From Spirochaetia bacterium (lineage in GTDB: Bacteria > Spirochaetota > Spirochaetia > PWKH01), in NCBI GenBank assembly GCA_021736545.1, contig JAIPFS010000108.1, forward strand, positions 1-5,634: a stretch of DNA of 5,634 nucleotides, written 5' to 3'. This document shows, in pieces, positions 1 through 5,485 of this stretch; the stretch's first letter is position 1, and every line of letters begins with the position of its first letter. The translations under genes were made by a program, and so were the position numbers. The notes beneath the pieces were generated by a model that saw only the letters and a program-made list of their open reading frames with translations, had not been told where the DNA came from and ran no database searches.

Positions 1-246
1 TTTATACCGGAAGTTCTGAATACTGAGATCATCGATGTCATACAGCCGGTGTCCTCTCTGGAAGCTGCTCAGATGACTCGGCGCATGGCGAAATCAGAAG
101 GACTGCTTTTAGGAATATCATGCGGCGCTGCTCTTGAGGCTGCCCGAAAACAGGCTGAAAAGATAAAAGGGCAGGGTAAACGCTTTATTGTTATCCTTCC
201 GGATACCGGGGAGCGCTACTTGTCAACATGGCTCTTTGAGGATTAA
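1..246 (+). CDS. cysK: Cysteine synthase (O-acetylserine sulfhydrylase), C-terminal part, 5' end outside window
   Basis: The open frame runs from the first base to the TAA at 244-246 and gives the last 81 residues. Residues 1-18 have the family's FIPEVLN and IIDVIQPV pattern. GISCGAAL follows near residue 39; this is the glycine/serine loop near the PLP pyridine nitrogen, normally GISSGAA. The protein ends with ILPDTGERYLST-W-LFED, a very typical CysK C-terminus. The family is cytoplasmic and makes cysteine from O-acetylserine and sulfide using PLP; the catalytic lysine lies upstream of the window. A GTG at 49 opens a shorter frame but is internal, since homology continues upstream to base 1. 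It ends 30 bases before metY and is probably in the same operon. A cystathionine beta-synthase-like paralogue is possible, but the short tail fits CysK better. Confidence 0.93.
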   Translation, partial: FIPEVLNTEIIDVIQPVSSLEAAQMTRRMAKSEGLLLGISCGAALEAARKQAEKIKGQGKRFIVILPDTGERYLSTWLFED

Positions 247-276
247 CATAGAGATTCACTTATACGAGGAGAAAAA

Positions 277-1584
277 ATGGCACAGACAGATAAGAAATCA
301 TATAAATTAGAGACATTGTCCCTTCATGGGGGCATACAGACTGATCAGACCCTTTCGCGGGGGGTTCCTGTCCATCGAACTTCATCCTATCTCTTTAAGA
401 ACACCCAGCACGCGGCGGATTTGTTTGCCCTGAAGGAACTGGGGAATATCTATACACGGCTGCAGAATCCGACGCAGGAGGTGCTTGAGCAGCGTATTGC
501 GGCTTTGGAAGGGGGGGCGGCGGCTCTTGCCCTGGCATCGGGCACATCAGCCATCTTCTACTCCATCATCAATATCTGTGGTCTGGGTGATGAAATTGCA
601 GCTTCCGGAAACCTCTACGGCGGGTCGCATACAATGTTCAGTGCTATTCTCCCGGAAATGGGGATTAAAACGAACTTTGTTCACTCCACTGATCCCCAGG
701 CTTTTGACGACGCGATTACGGAGAAGACAAAACTGATATTCACCGAGGTGATCGGAAATCCGTCTCTGGATGTTATGCATATTGAACAGTTGAGCCGGGT
801 CAGCAGAAAGCACGGCATTCCGCTGATTGTGGATTCTACCTTCACCACCCCTTATCTGTTCCGCCCCCTGGAGCATGGAGCGGATATTGTCGTACACTCC
901 CTGACTAAATGGCTGGGAGGTCACGGCACAAGCATCGGCGGTATCGTAGTTGACGGCGGCGGATTCGATTGGACTAGCGGTAAGTTCCCGAAAATGACGG
1001 AGCCGGACGACTCCTATCACGGACTCAGATTTGCCCTGGACTTAGGGGATGAACTCAACTCCTTAGCATATATCATGCGGATGCGGCTTGTCCCTCTGCG
1101 AAATTTGGGAGCCTGCATCAGCCCGGACAATGCTTGGATGTTTCTGCAGGGGATAGAGACTTTACCACTCAGGATGGAGCGGCACTGCACGAATGCCCAG
1201 GCGGCGGCGGAGTTCCTCTCCCAGCATAAGGCTGTGTCATGGGTGCGCTATCCCGGTCTGCCTAGTGATCCCTCATACCGCAGCGCAGCGGAGCAGTTTG
1301 AGCATGGTTTCGGCGGGATGGTAGTTTTCGGGGTAAAAGGAGGCAGTAAAGCCGGCGCGTCATGCATCAACAATATGCATCTTATTTCCCACCTGGCAAA
1401 TGTCGGTGATGCAAAGAGTCTGGCCATCCACCCGGCGACGACAACTCATGCTCAGCTTTCGGAAGAGGACCAGCTGGCCGGCGGGATACGTCCTGACTTG
1501 ATACGGTTTTCTGTGGGGATAGAACATATTGATGATATCCTTACAGATATTGATCAGGCTTTGAAGACGGCATACCGGGACTGA
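277..1584 (+). CDS. metY: O-acetylhomoserine sulfhydrylase (O-acetylhomoserine aminocarboxypropyltransferase)
   Basis: A complete 435-aa protein, normal length for MetY, which is longer than the roughly 380-400 aa MetB/MetC relatives. It is a cytoplasmic fold-type I PLP enzyme of the Cys/Met metabolism family. Visible signatures are YTRLQNPT (59-66; Tyr59 and Arg61 contact the PLP phosphate of the neighbouring subunit in this family), ASGTSA (87-92), IVDSTF with Asp186 (pairs with the pyridine nitrogen), SLTKWLGGHG with Lys211 as the Schiff-base lysine, SHLANVGDAKSL (371-382) followed by HPATTTH, and IRFSVGIE (409-416) with Arg410 for the substrate carboxylate. The reaction is O-acetylhomoserine plus sulfide giving homocysteine. 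The ATG at 277 is preceded by GAGGAG (266-271) five bases upstream, which fixes the start. It sits between cysK and metA, consistent with direct sulfhydrylation; some members also accept O-acetylserine. Confidence 0.95.
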   Translation: MAQTDKKSYKLETLSLHGGIQTDQTLSRGVPVHRTSSYLFKNTQHAADLFALKELGNIYTRLQNPTQEVLEQRIAALEGGAAALALASGTSAIFYSIINICGLGDEIAASGNLYGGSHTMFSAILPEMGIKTNFVHSTDPQAFDDAITEKTKLIFTEVIGNPSLDVMHIEQLSRVSRKHGIPLIVDSTFTTPYLFRPLEHGADIVVHSLTKWLGGHGTSIGGIVVDGGGFDWTSGKFPKMTEPDDSYHGLRFALDLGDELNSLAYIMRMRLVPLRNLGACISPDNAWMFLQGIETLPLRMERHCTNAQAAAEFLSQHKAVSWVRYPGLPSDPSYRSAAEQFEHGFGGMVVFGVKGGSKAGASCINNMHLISHLANVGDAKSLAIHPATTTHAQLSEEDQLAGGIRPDLIRFSVGIEHIDDILTDIDQALKTAYRD

Positions 1585-1628
1585 ATTTCACTAACGAAGA
1601 TTACATTTAGGTAAATTAAGGAGCTGAC

Positions 1629-2528
1629 ATGTCCATCATTGTACCGGAGAATTATCATATTAAAGAGGCCCTGCAGAAACGAAGGGTCCACTGCATCACT
1701 GAAGGGGCAGCCCAGCATCAGGATATTCGTCCCCTGCGAATCGGCATTCTGAATGTGATGCCGAAAGCAGAGAGCTATGAGTACCATCTTCTTTTTCCCC
1801 TGGGGCGTTCGATCATACAGATTGAACCGGTCTGGCTGCGGCTGCATGACCATGTCTACAAGAGCAGCAATCACAGCCATCTGGACACCCTCTATATGAC
1901 CTTTGAAGATGCAGTCAGGAACCGCAGTTTTGACGGACTGATCCTCACCGGGGCTCCTGTGGAGAGTATGAGATTTTCTGATGTATCCTATTGGCGAGAG
2001 TTAGTTGAGATTTTTAATTATGCCCAGGATAATATTGCCTCAACCCTGGGAATCTGCTGGGGAGGGCTTGCATTGGCATATTATAAGGGGATAGATAAGG
2101 TCATGTACGATAAAAAGCTTTTCGGTATCTACCCGACAAAGAATCTGGACCGATCCCACCGTATCACCGGAGAGCTTGATGATGTTTTTTGGACACCCCA
2201 GAGTCGTCATTCGGGCATTCGGGACAAAGATTTAGAGGATGCGGCACGGGAAAAGCGTCTGCATCTGCTCGCCTATGGTGAAGAGACCGGCTATACCATT
2301 TTTGAAAGCTGCGATCGGCGCTTTGTCATGCACCTTGGTCATCCCGAGTATCAGACCGAACGGCTGGCGGATGAGTATTACCGTGATCTGGAGAAAGGGA
2401 GAAGTGATGTAGAGCCCCCAGTGCATTACGACCTGCAGAATCCGGTGAATCAGTGGAGGAGCCACAGCCTGGAATTCTTCCTGCAGTGGATCAAGAGCGT
2501 CTATCTTGATACGCCGTATGAAATATAA
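1629..2528 (+). CDS. metA: MetA-family O-acetyltransferase (homoserine, possibly serine)
   Basis: A complete 299-aa protein, full length for the homoserine O-succinyl/acetyltransferase family (class I glutamine amidotransferase-like fold, cytoplasmic). Markers are IRPLRIGILNVMPK (33-46), DGLILTGAPVE (102-112), GICWG with nucleophile Cys143, GHPEY with His238 and Glu240 completing the triad, and YYRD with Arg252, matching the substrate-binding arginine of E. coli MetA. Residue 112 is Glu where E. coli has Gly111; in characterised MetA proteins Glu here goes with acetyl-CoA and Gly with succinyl-CoA. An acetyl donor also fits the neighbouring O-acetylhomoserine sulfhydrylase. TAAGGAG (1617-1623) lies just before the ATG, 44 bases after metY. 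The acceptor is less sure: a MetA homologue next to cysK in Lactobacillus casei was reported to acetylate serine rather than homoserine. The name metA is therefore by family. Confidence 0.92.
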   Translation: MSIIVPENYHIKEALQKRRVHCITEGAAQHQDIRPLRIGILNVMPKAESYEYHLLFPLGRSIIQIEPVWLRLHDHVYKSSNHSHLDTLYMTFEDAVRNRSFDGLILTGAPVESMRFSDVSYWRELVEIFNYAQDNIASTLGICWGGLALAYYKGIDKVMYDKKLFGIYPTKNLDRSHRITGELDDVFWTPQSRHSGIRDKDLEDAAREKRLHLLAYGEETGYTIFESCDRRFVMHLGHPEYQTERLADEYYRDLEKGRSDVEPPVHYDLQNPVNQWRSHSLEFFLQWIKSVYLDTPYEI

Positions 2529-2553
2529 GGTAAATAATAAGCTGAAAAATAAG

Positions 2554-2593
2554 GTGAGTACCAGTGAGTACCAATGAGTACCAATGAGTACTA
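2554..2593 (+). repeat. Four tandem copies of a 10-bp repeat
   Basis: Four head-to-tail decamers follow metA: GTGAGTACCA, GTGAGTACCA, ATGAGTACCA and ATGAGTACTA. Units differ only at the first base and, in the last copy, the ninth. The array begins 25 bases after the metA stop, and its last unit supplies the outer bases of the following hairpin stem. It could be a short replication-slippage array or protein-binding iterons one helical turn apart. No function is evident. Confidence 0.9.
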
Positions 2594-2623
2594 AGGCCCT
2601 CTTTTCTGTAAAGGGCCTTAGTA
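2589..2623 (+). terminator. Hairpin ending the cysK-metY-metA block
   Basis: TACTAAGGCCCT (2589-2600) and AGGGCCTTAGTA (2612-2623) form a perfect 12-bp stem with an 11-base T-rich loop. It lies 60 bases after the metA stop. The downstream sequence is A/T rich (AATATACTTG) but lacks a clean T run, so intrinsic termination may be weak. The hairpin could also protect the 3' end of the messenger. Confidence 0.65.
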
Positions 2624-2668
2624 AATATACTTGTGCTAGTGGTGATAAGTTCTGATTCCGCCGTACTC

Positions 2669-2705
2669 AAAAAAATTATGCAAACTCAACTTTGGAGACG
2701 TTTGC
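2669..2705 (-). terminator. Rho-independent terminator of the minus-strand polyferredoxin operon
   Basis: Read on the minus strand, GCAAAC (2705-2700) pairs with GTTTGC (2685-2680). The stem can be extended by two pairs past a bulge. It is followed by ATAA and seven T residues (2675-2669). It starts 17 bases beyond the stop codon at 2722. The stem is short, but the T run and position make this a convincing intrinsic terminator. It is convergent with the hairpin at 2589-2623. Confidence 0.7.
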
Positions 2706-2721
2706 TTGCAGCAAAAGCCCC

Positions 2722-3525
2722 TTATTCCGTCGCCAGTTCTTCAAACTTTAGTCTATAATCGCCAAATTCCAAGCCGTTTTCAAGGCAGTAGTCTCTCACA
2801 GCCATTCTGCTGTCAATTTCTGAGAAATCTGCAATATCAAGGGTCTCAGCGATTTGTCCTTCTGAAATACCGTAATCAAGCAGATCATTGAATGTAGTAT
2901 TCCCACGGATTTCAGGAATTTCATCATCATATTCAGATTGACTGTCATTAGATTCTTCTGTTTCGGATTCATCCGAACTTATCTGAGTTGATTCAAATTC
3001 AGAAACAGCTTTTTCAATGGAGAGACCATCTATTTCATCTAGGCTTATAGTAAACTGCTGAAGCTCCTGATATACGGCTTCATCGATTTTTCCTGAATTA
3101 AGCAGGATATCAACTGCGGGTTCAGGGAGAAGCGTAGTCTCTTCCGGGGTATGGGGCAATCCGGTGTAAAGAGAAGTAAACCACCGAATACTATCGGTTC
3201 CTATCTCAAATTCTCCGGTAAGATCTCCGAAAATTTCTTCCAGCATTTTTGCTTGATACATTCCTGTGTCAACTCCTTCGATTGGAAGACCGAAAGCCTG
3301 CGCTGTAAGATCAGAAGGGATCTCAAAAGCATCTTCAATATCAGAAAAAGCATAAGATCCGCGAATATCACTGGGGTCATAACTACCGGCGAAAGCTCCT
3401 TCTTCAATGAGTTTGGGTTCTTTTGAACTTGTCGTCTTCCACCATCCCAAAGACTGAGAAATAAGAACTCCGCCAATTATTATGACAATTGTTAGTGCTG
3501 CCGCTTGTAATGCTGATAATTTCAT
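2722..3525 (-). CDS. Membrane-anchored acidic protein of unknown function, partner of polyferredoxin
   Basis: I do not recognise a named family for this 267-aa protein. It has one N-terminal hydrophobic segment (about residues 8-27) followed by GWWK and a long polar region, so it is probably anchored by its N-terminus with the rest outside the cytoplasm. There is no lipobox cysteine. The rest is strongly acidic. Residues 53-81 (DIRGSYAFSDIE...FGLP) and 205-231 (EIRGNTTFNDLL...TLDI) look like two copies of one helical motif. Between them are WFTSLYTGLP (115-124), LLPEPAVDILL (132-142) and a Ser/Glu/Asp linker (about 173-202). The start ATG overlaps the upstream stop as ATGA, with a GGGGGA-type ribosome site, so the two genes are translationally coupled. 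The only cysteine is Cys247, which argues against FeS or haem binding. A role as extracytoplasmic partner or assembly factor for the polyferredoxin is inferred from context. Confidence 0.85.
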   Translation of the reverse strand: MKLSALQAAALTIVIIIGGVLISQSLGWWKTTSSKEPKLIEEGAFAGSYDPSDIRGSYAFSDIEDAFEIPSDLTAQAFGLPIEGVDTGMYQAKMLEEIFGDLTGEFEIGTDSIRWFTSLYTGLPHTPEETTLLPEPAVDILLNSGKIDEAVYQELQQFTISLDEIDGLSIEKAVSEFESTQISSDESETEESNDSQSEYDDEIPEIRGNTTFNDLLDYGISEGQIAETLDIADFSEIDSRMAVRDYCLENGLEFGDYRLKFEELATE

Positions 3526-4418
3526 GCTTCCCCCTTATTTCTCAGTTTCCCAGCTGCCGCTGAGCTAGTTTCTGACAGGGTAGTTTTATATTTTGTCGAC
3601 TTAAAAGCAGCTGTGTTCTCAATAGGACATGAAACCTCACTAGTACAGGCATAACAGGAGATACATTGGTGGTCCCGTACAGTTGTCTTTGAAGATACTT
3701 CAATATTCATAGGACAGGCTTTATCACATAATTTGCAGTGTATGCATGTCTTATCATTTCTGCGAAGTTTAAATATCCGGAAAAAATTGAAAAGTCCTAA
3801 TACTGCGCCGTAGGGGCAGGCATATTTGCAGAATGGCCGTTCAACAAACAGTGTAAGTACAATCACAAGACCCAGGGCTATATATCCGGTAACAGCAACT
3901 TCGCCGGACCAGAAATTAAACAGTGCATAGTAGGGGTCGTAGTCCTGAAATACAAGTTTGGCTGTTATAACTGTCATGATCAGAACCCAAACTAATACAG
4001 CATAGCGAAGATATCTGAGTACATAATCAATTTTTTGAGGAATAAAATGATTATAACGTTTTTTAAATATGCGTTTACCAATCTTGCCGAGCCATTCCTG
4101 AAAAGAACCGAATGGGCAGAGCCATCCGCAGAAGAAAGGTCCTGCGAGGACTGCAGAAATACCGACAAAAATCATCAAAAGAACAGCGGATTCATGAATT
4201 TTTTGGATATACGTGCCGTCGCTAATGAGATTATACAGGGTTACTACGCCTCCGAATGGGCATATTGCATGAAGCGATGCTCCGCTGAACAAGGGAATTG
4301 TTATACCCATATCTTCAAGGGCATGCGCAAGAATGACCAGTGTAACTATGAGAAAGAAAAAAATCTGCACAGCTAAGCGGAGTCGTGAAATTTTTGTTTT
4401 GGATCGTATTTTTGCCAT
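3522..4418 (-). CDS. Membrane polyferredoxin, NapH/NosR/YccM-like 4Fe-4S protein
   Basis: This 298-aa protein has about four membrane segments (near 15-34, 78-95, 135-155 and 174-192). Family motifs are ICPFGG (52-57), FCGWLCPFG with Cys97 and Cys101, and FCKYACPYG with Cys197 and Cys201. Two ferredoxin clusters follow: Cys225/228/231/235 (CX2CX2CX3CP) and Cys252/255/258/264, the second with five residues before the last cysteine instead of three. Relatives carry electrons between the quinol pool or membrane complexes and extracytoplasmic reductases, or mature redox enzymes. The exact partner is unknown here: no nap, nos or FMN-binding gene is in the window. AGGAGG (4433-4428) sits nine bases before the ATG and supports the start. 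It is first in a two-gene operon with the 267-aa anchored protein. The pair looks more A/T rich than the metY-metA genes, by eye. A Fur-like palindrome lies upstream. Confidence 0.9.
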   Translation of the reverse strand: MAKIRSKTKISRLRLAVQIFFFLIVTLVILAHALEDMGITIPLFSGASLHAICPFGGVVTLYNLISDGTYIQKIHESAVLLMIFVGISAVLAGPFFCGWLCPFGSFQEWLGKIGKRIFKKRYNHFIPQKIDYVLRYLRYAVLVWVLIMTVITAKLVFQDYDPYYALFNFWSGEVAVTGYIALGLVIVLTLFVERPFCKYACPYGAVLGLFNFFRIFKLRRNDKTCIHCKLCDKACPMNIEVSSKTTVRDHQCISCYACTSEVSCPIENTAAFKSTKYKTTLSETSSAAAGKLRNKGEA

Positions 4419-4497
4419 ACGTTCCAGCCTCCTTTTGTTGGCAGTATCATGTCATCCTTCCCCAAATAACAGAAACTGACTTTTCATTATGTATGTA

Positions 4498-4514
4498 ATA
4501 CTAATTATTAGTAT
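4498..4514. promoter_or_regulatory. Perfect 17-bp palindrome, candidate Fur-family operator
   Basis: ATACTAAT-T-ATTAGTAT is a perfect 8-1-8 inverted repeat. The inner TACTAAT-T-ATTAGTA has the 7-1-7 layout and TAAT-N-ATTA core of Fur, PerR and Zur boxes. It lies about 80 bases upstream of the polyferredoxin start, where a promoter is expected. A possible minus-strand -10 (CATAAT, 4491-4486) is adjacent, but no good -35 is seen. Binding by a Fur-type regulator is an inference; a MarR-type or other dimeric repressor could equally use such a site. Confidence 0.5.
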
Positions 4515-4526
4515 CATATCCTGAAT

Positions 4527-4548
4527 ATATGAAGAAAATATGAAGAAA
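4527..4548 (+). repeat. Two tandem copies of an 11-bp A-rich repeat
   Basis: ATATGAAGAAA occurs twice head to tail, followed by a degenerate GTAGAAGAAC. It is purine-rich on the + strand and T-rich on the strand of the polyferredoxin gene, just upstream of the palindrome. It could be an UP-element-like or curved tract, or simple slippage. Confidence 0.75.
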
Positions 4549-4618
4549 CAGTAGAAGAACATGTAAGGACAAGTAAAGAACAAAGCGAAAAAATTTTACC
4601 TTTACGGCTTTATCTACA

Positions 4619-4644
4619 TGTCAACTTCCCTTGTCAACTTCCCT
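4619..4644 (+). repeat. 13-bp tandem duplication across the acyltransferase stop codon
   Basis: TGTCAACTTCCCT is present twice in direct succession at the 3' end of the minus-strand acyltransferase gene. It sets the last codons and the stop: with one copy removed the reading frame would end as VDM-stop instead of VDKGS-stop, so the effect on the protein is minor. Confidence 0.85.
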
Positions 4645-5334
4645 TGTGAATCGGTATTCATCATGTATGCTGTCCTTGTAGCAGCCCTGCATATGCTCAG
4701 GCAGGAGTGAAGCAAGCCGTCTCATCATTTCATCGCTGATTTGCTGACGTTCCTGTGCTGAAAATCGTCGTTTCTCCGTTATGACAAAGGGTTTTCCCAC
4801 TTTAAATGTGACAGGAGTCCTCCTTAGTCTCTTAATGTTCTTTGTGAAATTCTCAATGCCGAAATGGGCTACAGGAAGAATGGGGGCGTCTTTCTTTGTA
4901 GCGATAAAAGCGGTCCCCTCTTTTCCTCTCTGTATTTGTCCGGTGCGGCTTCGTGTGCCTTCCGGGGCGATGCAGAAAAAGTCACCGTCGTCGAGAACCT
5001 GAAAACTTTTTCGGAGGGCATCCCTGTCCATAGATCCCCGGTTAATGGGTATTGATTCCCACCACTCCATGAGCTTGCGGGTGGCAAATGAATCCCATAG
5101 CTCCTTTTTAGCAAGAGCGATGGTTCTTCTCGGACGAAGATAGAGATATATTATTGGAGCCTCAAAGAAAGATATATGGTTGGCGATGATGATCATGGGG
5201 CCCTTTTCAGGTACCTTTTTCAATTCGGAATCATCAACCTTGCAGAGAATCCGTATGGCAGTTTTAAGAAGGGCATTCGTCAGTCTGTTCATGAAAGTCA
5301 TGAAGATAAGATACCAGCATACGGGAAAAAACAC
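4621..5334 (-). CDS. plsC: 1-acyl-sn-glycerol-3-phosphate acyltransferase (PlsC-type)
   Basis: A 237-aa protein, normal length for the LPLAT/PlsC family, which transfers a fatty acyl group to the sn-2 position of lysophosphatidic acid at the inner membrane. Motif I is NHISFFEAP (52-60) with catalytic His53, but Glu58 replaces the usual Asp of HX4D. Motif II is around INRGSMDRDALR (97-108), motif III is APEGTRSR (123-130), and motif IV is APILPV (150-155). An N-terminal hydrophobic stretch (about 1-15) fits membrane attachment. The start is uncertain. The frame opens with GTG at 5334 with no visible Shine-Dalgarno site, and ATG codons at 5301 and 5292 are alternatives. A T7 run lies just upstream (see findings). 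It is a separate unit from the polyferredoxin operon, about 200 bases away, and divergent from the thioesterase gene. An ornithine-lipid or other acyl acceptor cannot be excluded. Confidence 0.88.
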   Translation of the reverse strand: MFFPVCWYLIFMTFMNRLTNALLKTAIRILCKVDDSELKKVPEKGPMIIIANHISFFEAPIIYLYLRPRRTIALAKKELWDSFATRKLMEWWESIPINRGSMDRDALRKSFQVLDDGDFFCIAPEGTRSRTGQIQRGKEGTAFIATKKDAPILPVAHFGIENFTKNIKRLRRTPVTFKVGKPFVITEKRRFSAQERQQISDEMMRRLASLLPEHMQGCYKDSIHDEYRFTREVDKGS

Positions 5335-5414
5335 AATAAAAAAACGGTAAAGTACTCATAATAATGGGAGCATCGAAAACAGAAATGAAGCGGAGCAAAT
5401 CCTGCGTATCATCA

Positions 5415-5444
5415 TTGTTGAGCATTGAAGAAAGATGCTATACA
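5415..5444 (+). promoter_or_regulatory. Candidate sigma-70-type promoter of the thioesterase-like gene
   Basis: TTGTTG (5415-5420) and TATACA (5439-5444) are separated by 18 bases, giving a transcript start near 5451, about 35 bases before the ATG at 5486. TTGAGC at 5419 is an alternative -35 with short spacing. The match is moderate and by eye. Confidence 0.45.
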
Positions 5445-5485
5445 TGTACTAATGGGTAGTAATAGGACAATGGAGGATTAATTGT

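Noticed and set aside
547..1020. 157-aa open frame on the minus strand inside metY
   Set aside because: It lies wholly within a strongly conserved gene on the other strand, has no recognisable motif, and is a shadow of metY codon usage.
2574..2594. Tiny frame ATG AGT ACC AAT GAG TAC TAA (MSTNEY) in the decamer array
   Set aside because: Six codons, produced by the repeat itself, no convincing ribosome site, and it runs into the hairpin.
2706..2891. 61-aa plus-strand frame at the end of the minus-strand anchored protein gene
   Set aside because: It overlaps the real gene, no ribosome site was seen, and the peptide resembles no family.
4035..4376. 113-aa plus-strand frame opposite the polyferredoxin gene
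   Set aside because: The minus frame carries the cysteine motifs and membrane segments; this is its shadow.
4549..4620. Possible terminator for the acyltransferase gene (T6 run at about 4591-4596 on the minus strand)
   Set aside because: The T run is there, but the only stems I can pair are two to five bases with mismatches or long loops, so I do not call it.
5447..5463. TACTAAT near the thioesterase promoter resembling a half-site of the 4498-4514 palindrome
   Set aside because: Only one clear half-site; the other half (AGTAAT) is in the wrong orientation for a full palindrome, so a shared regulator is not supported.
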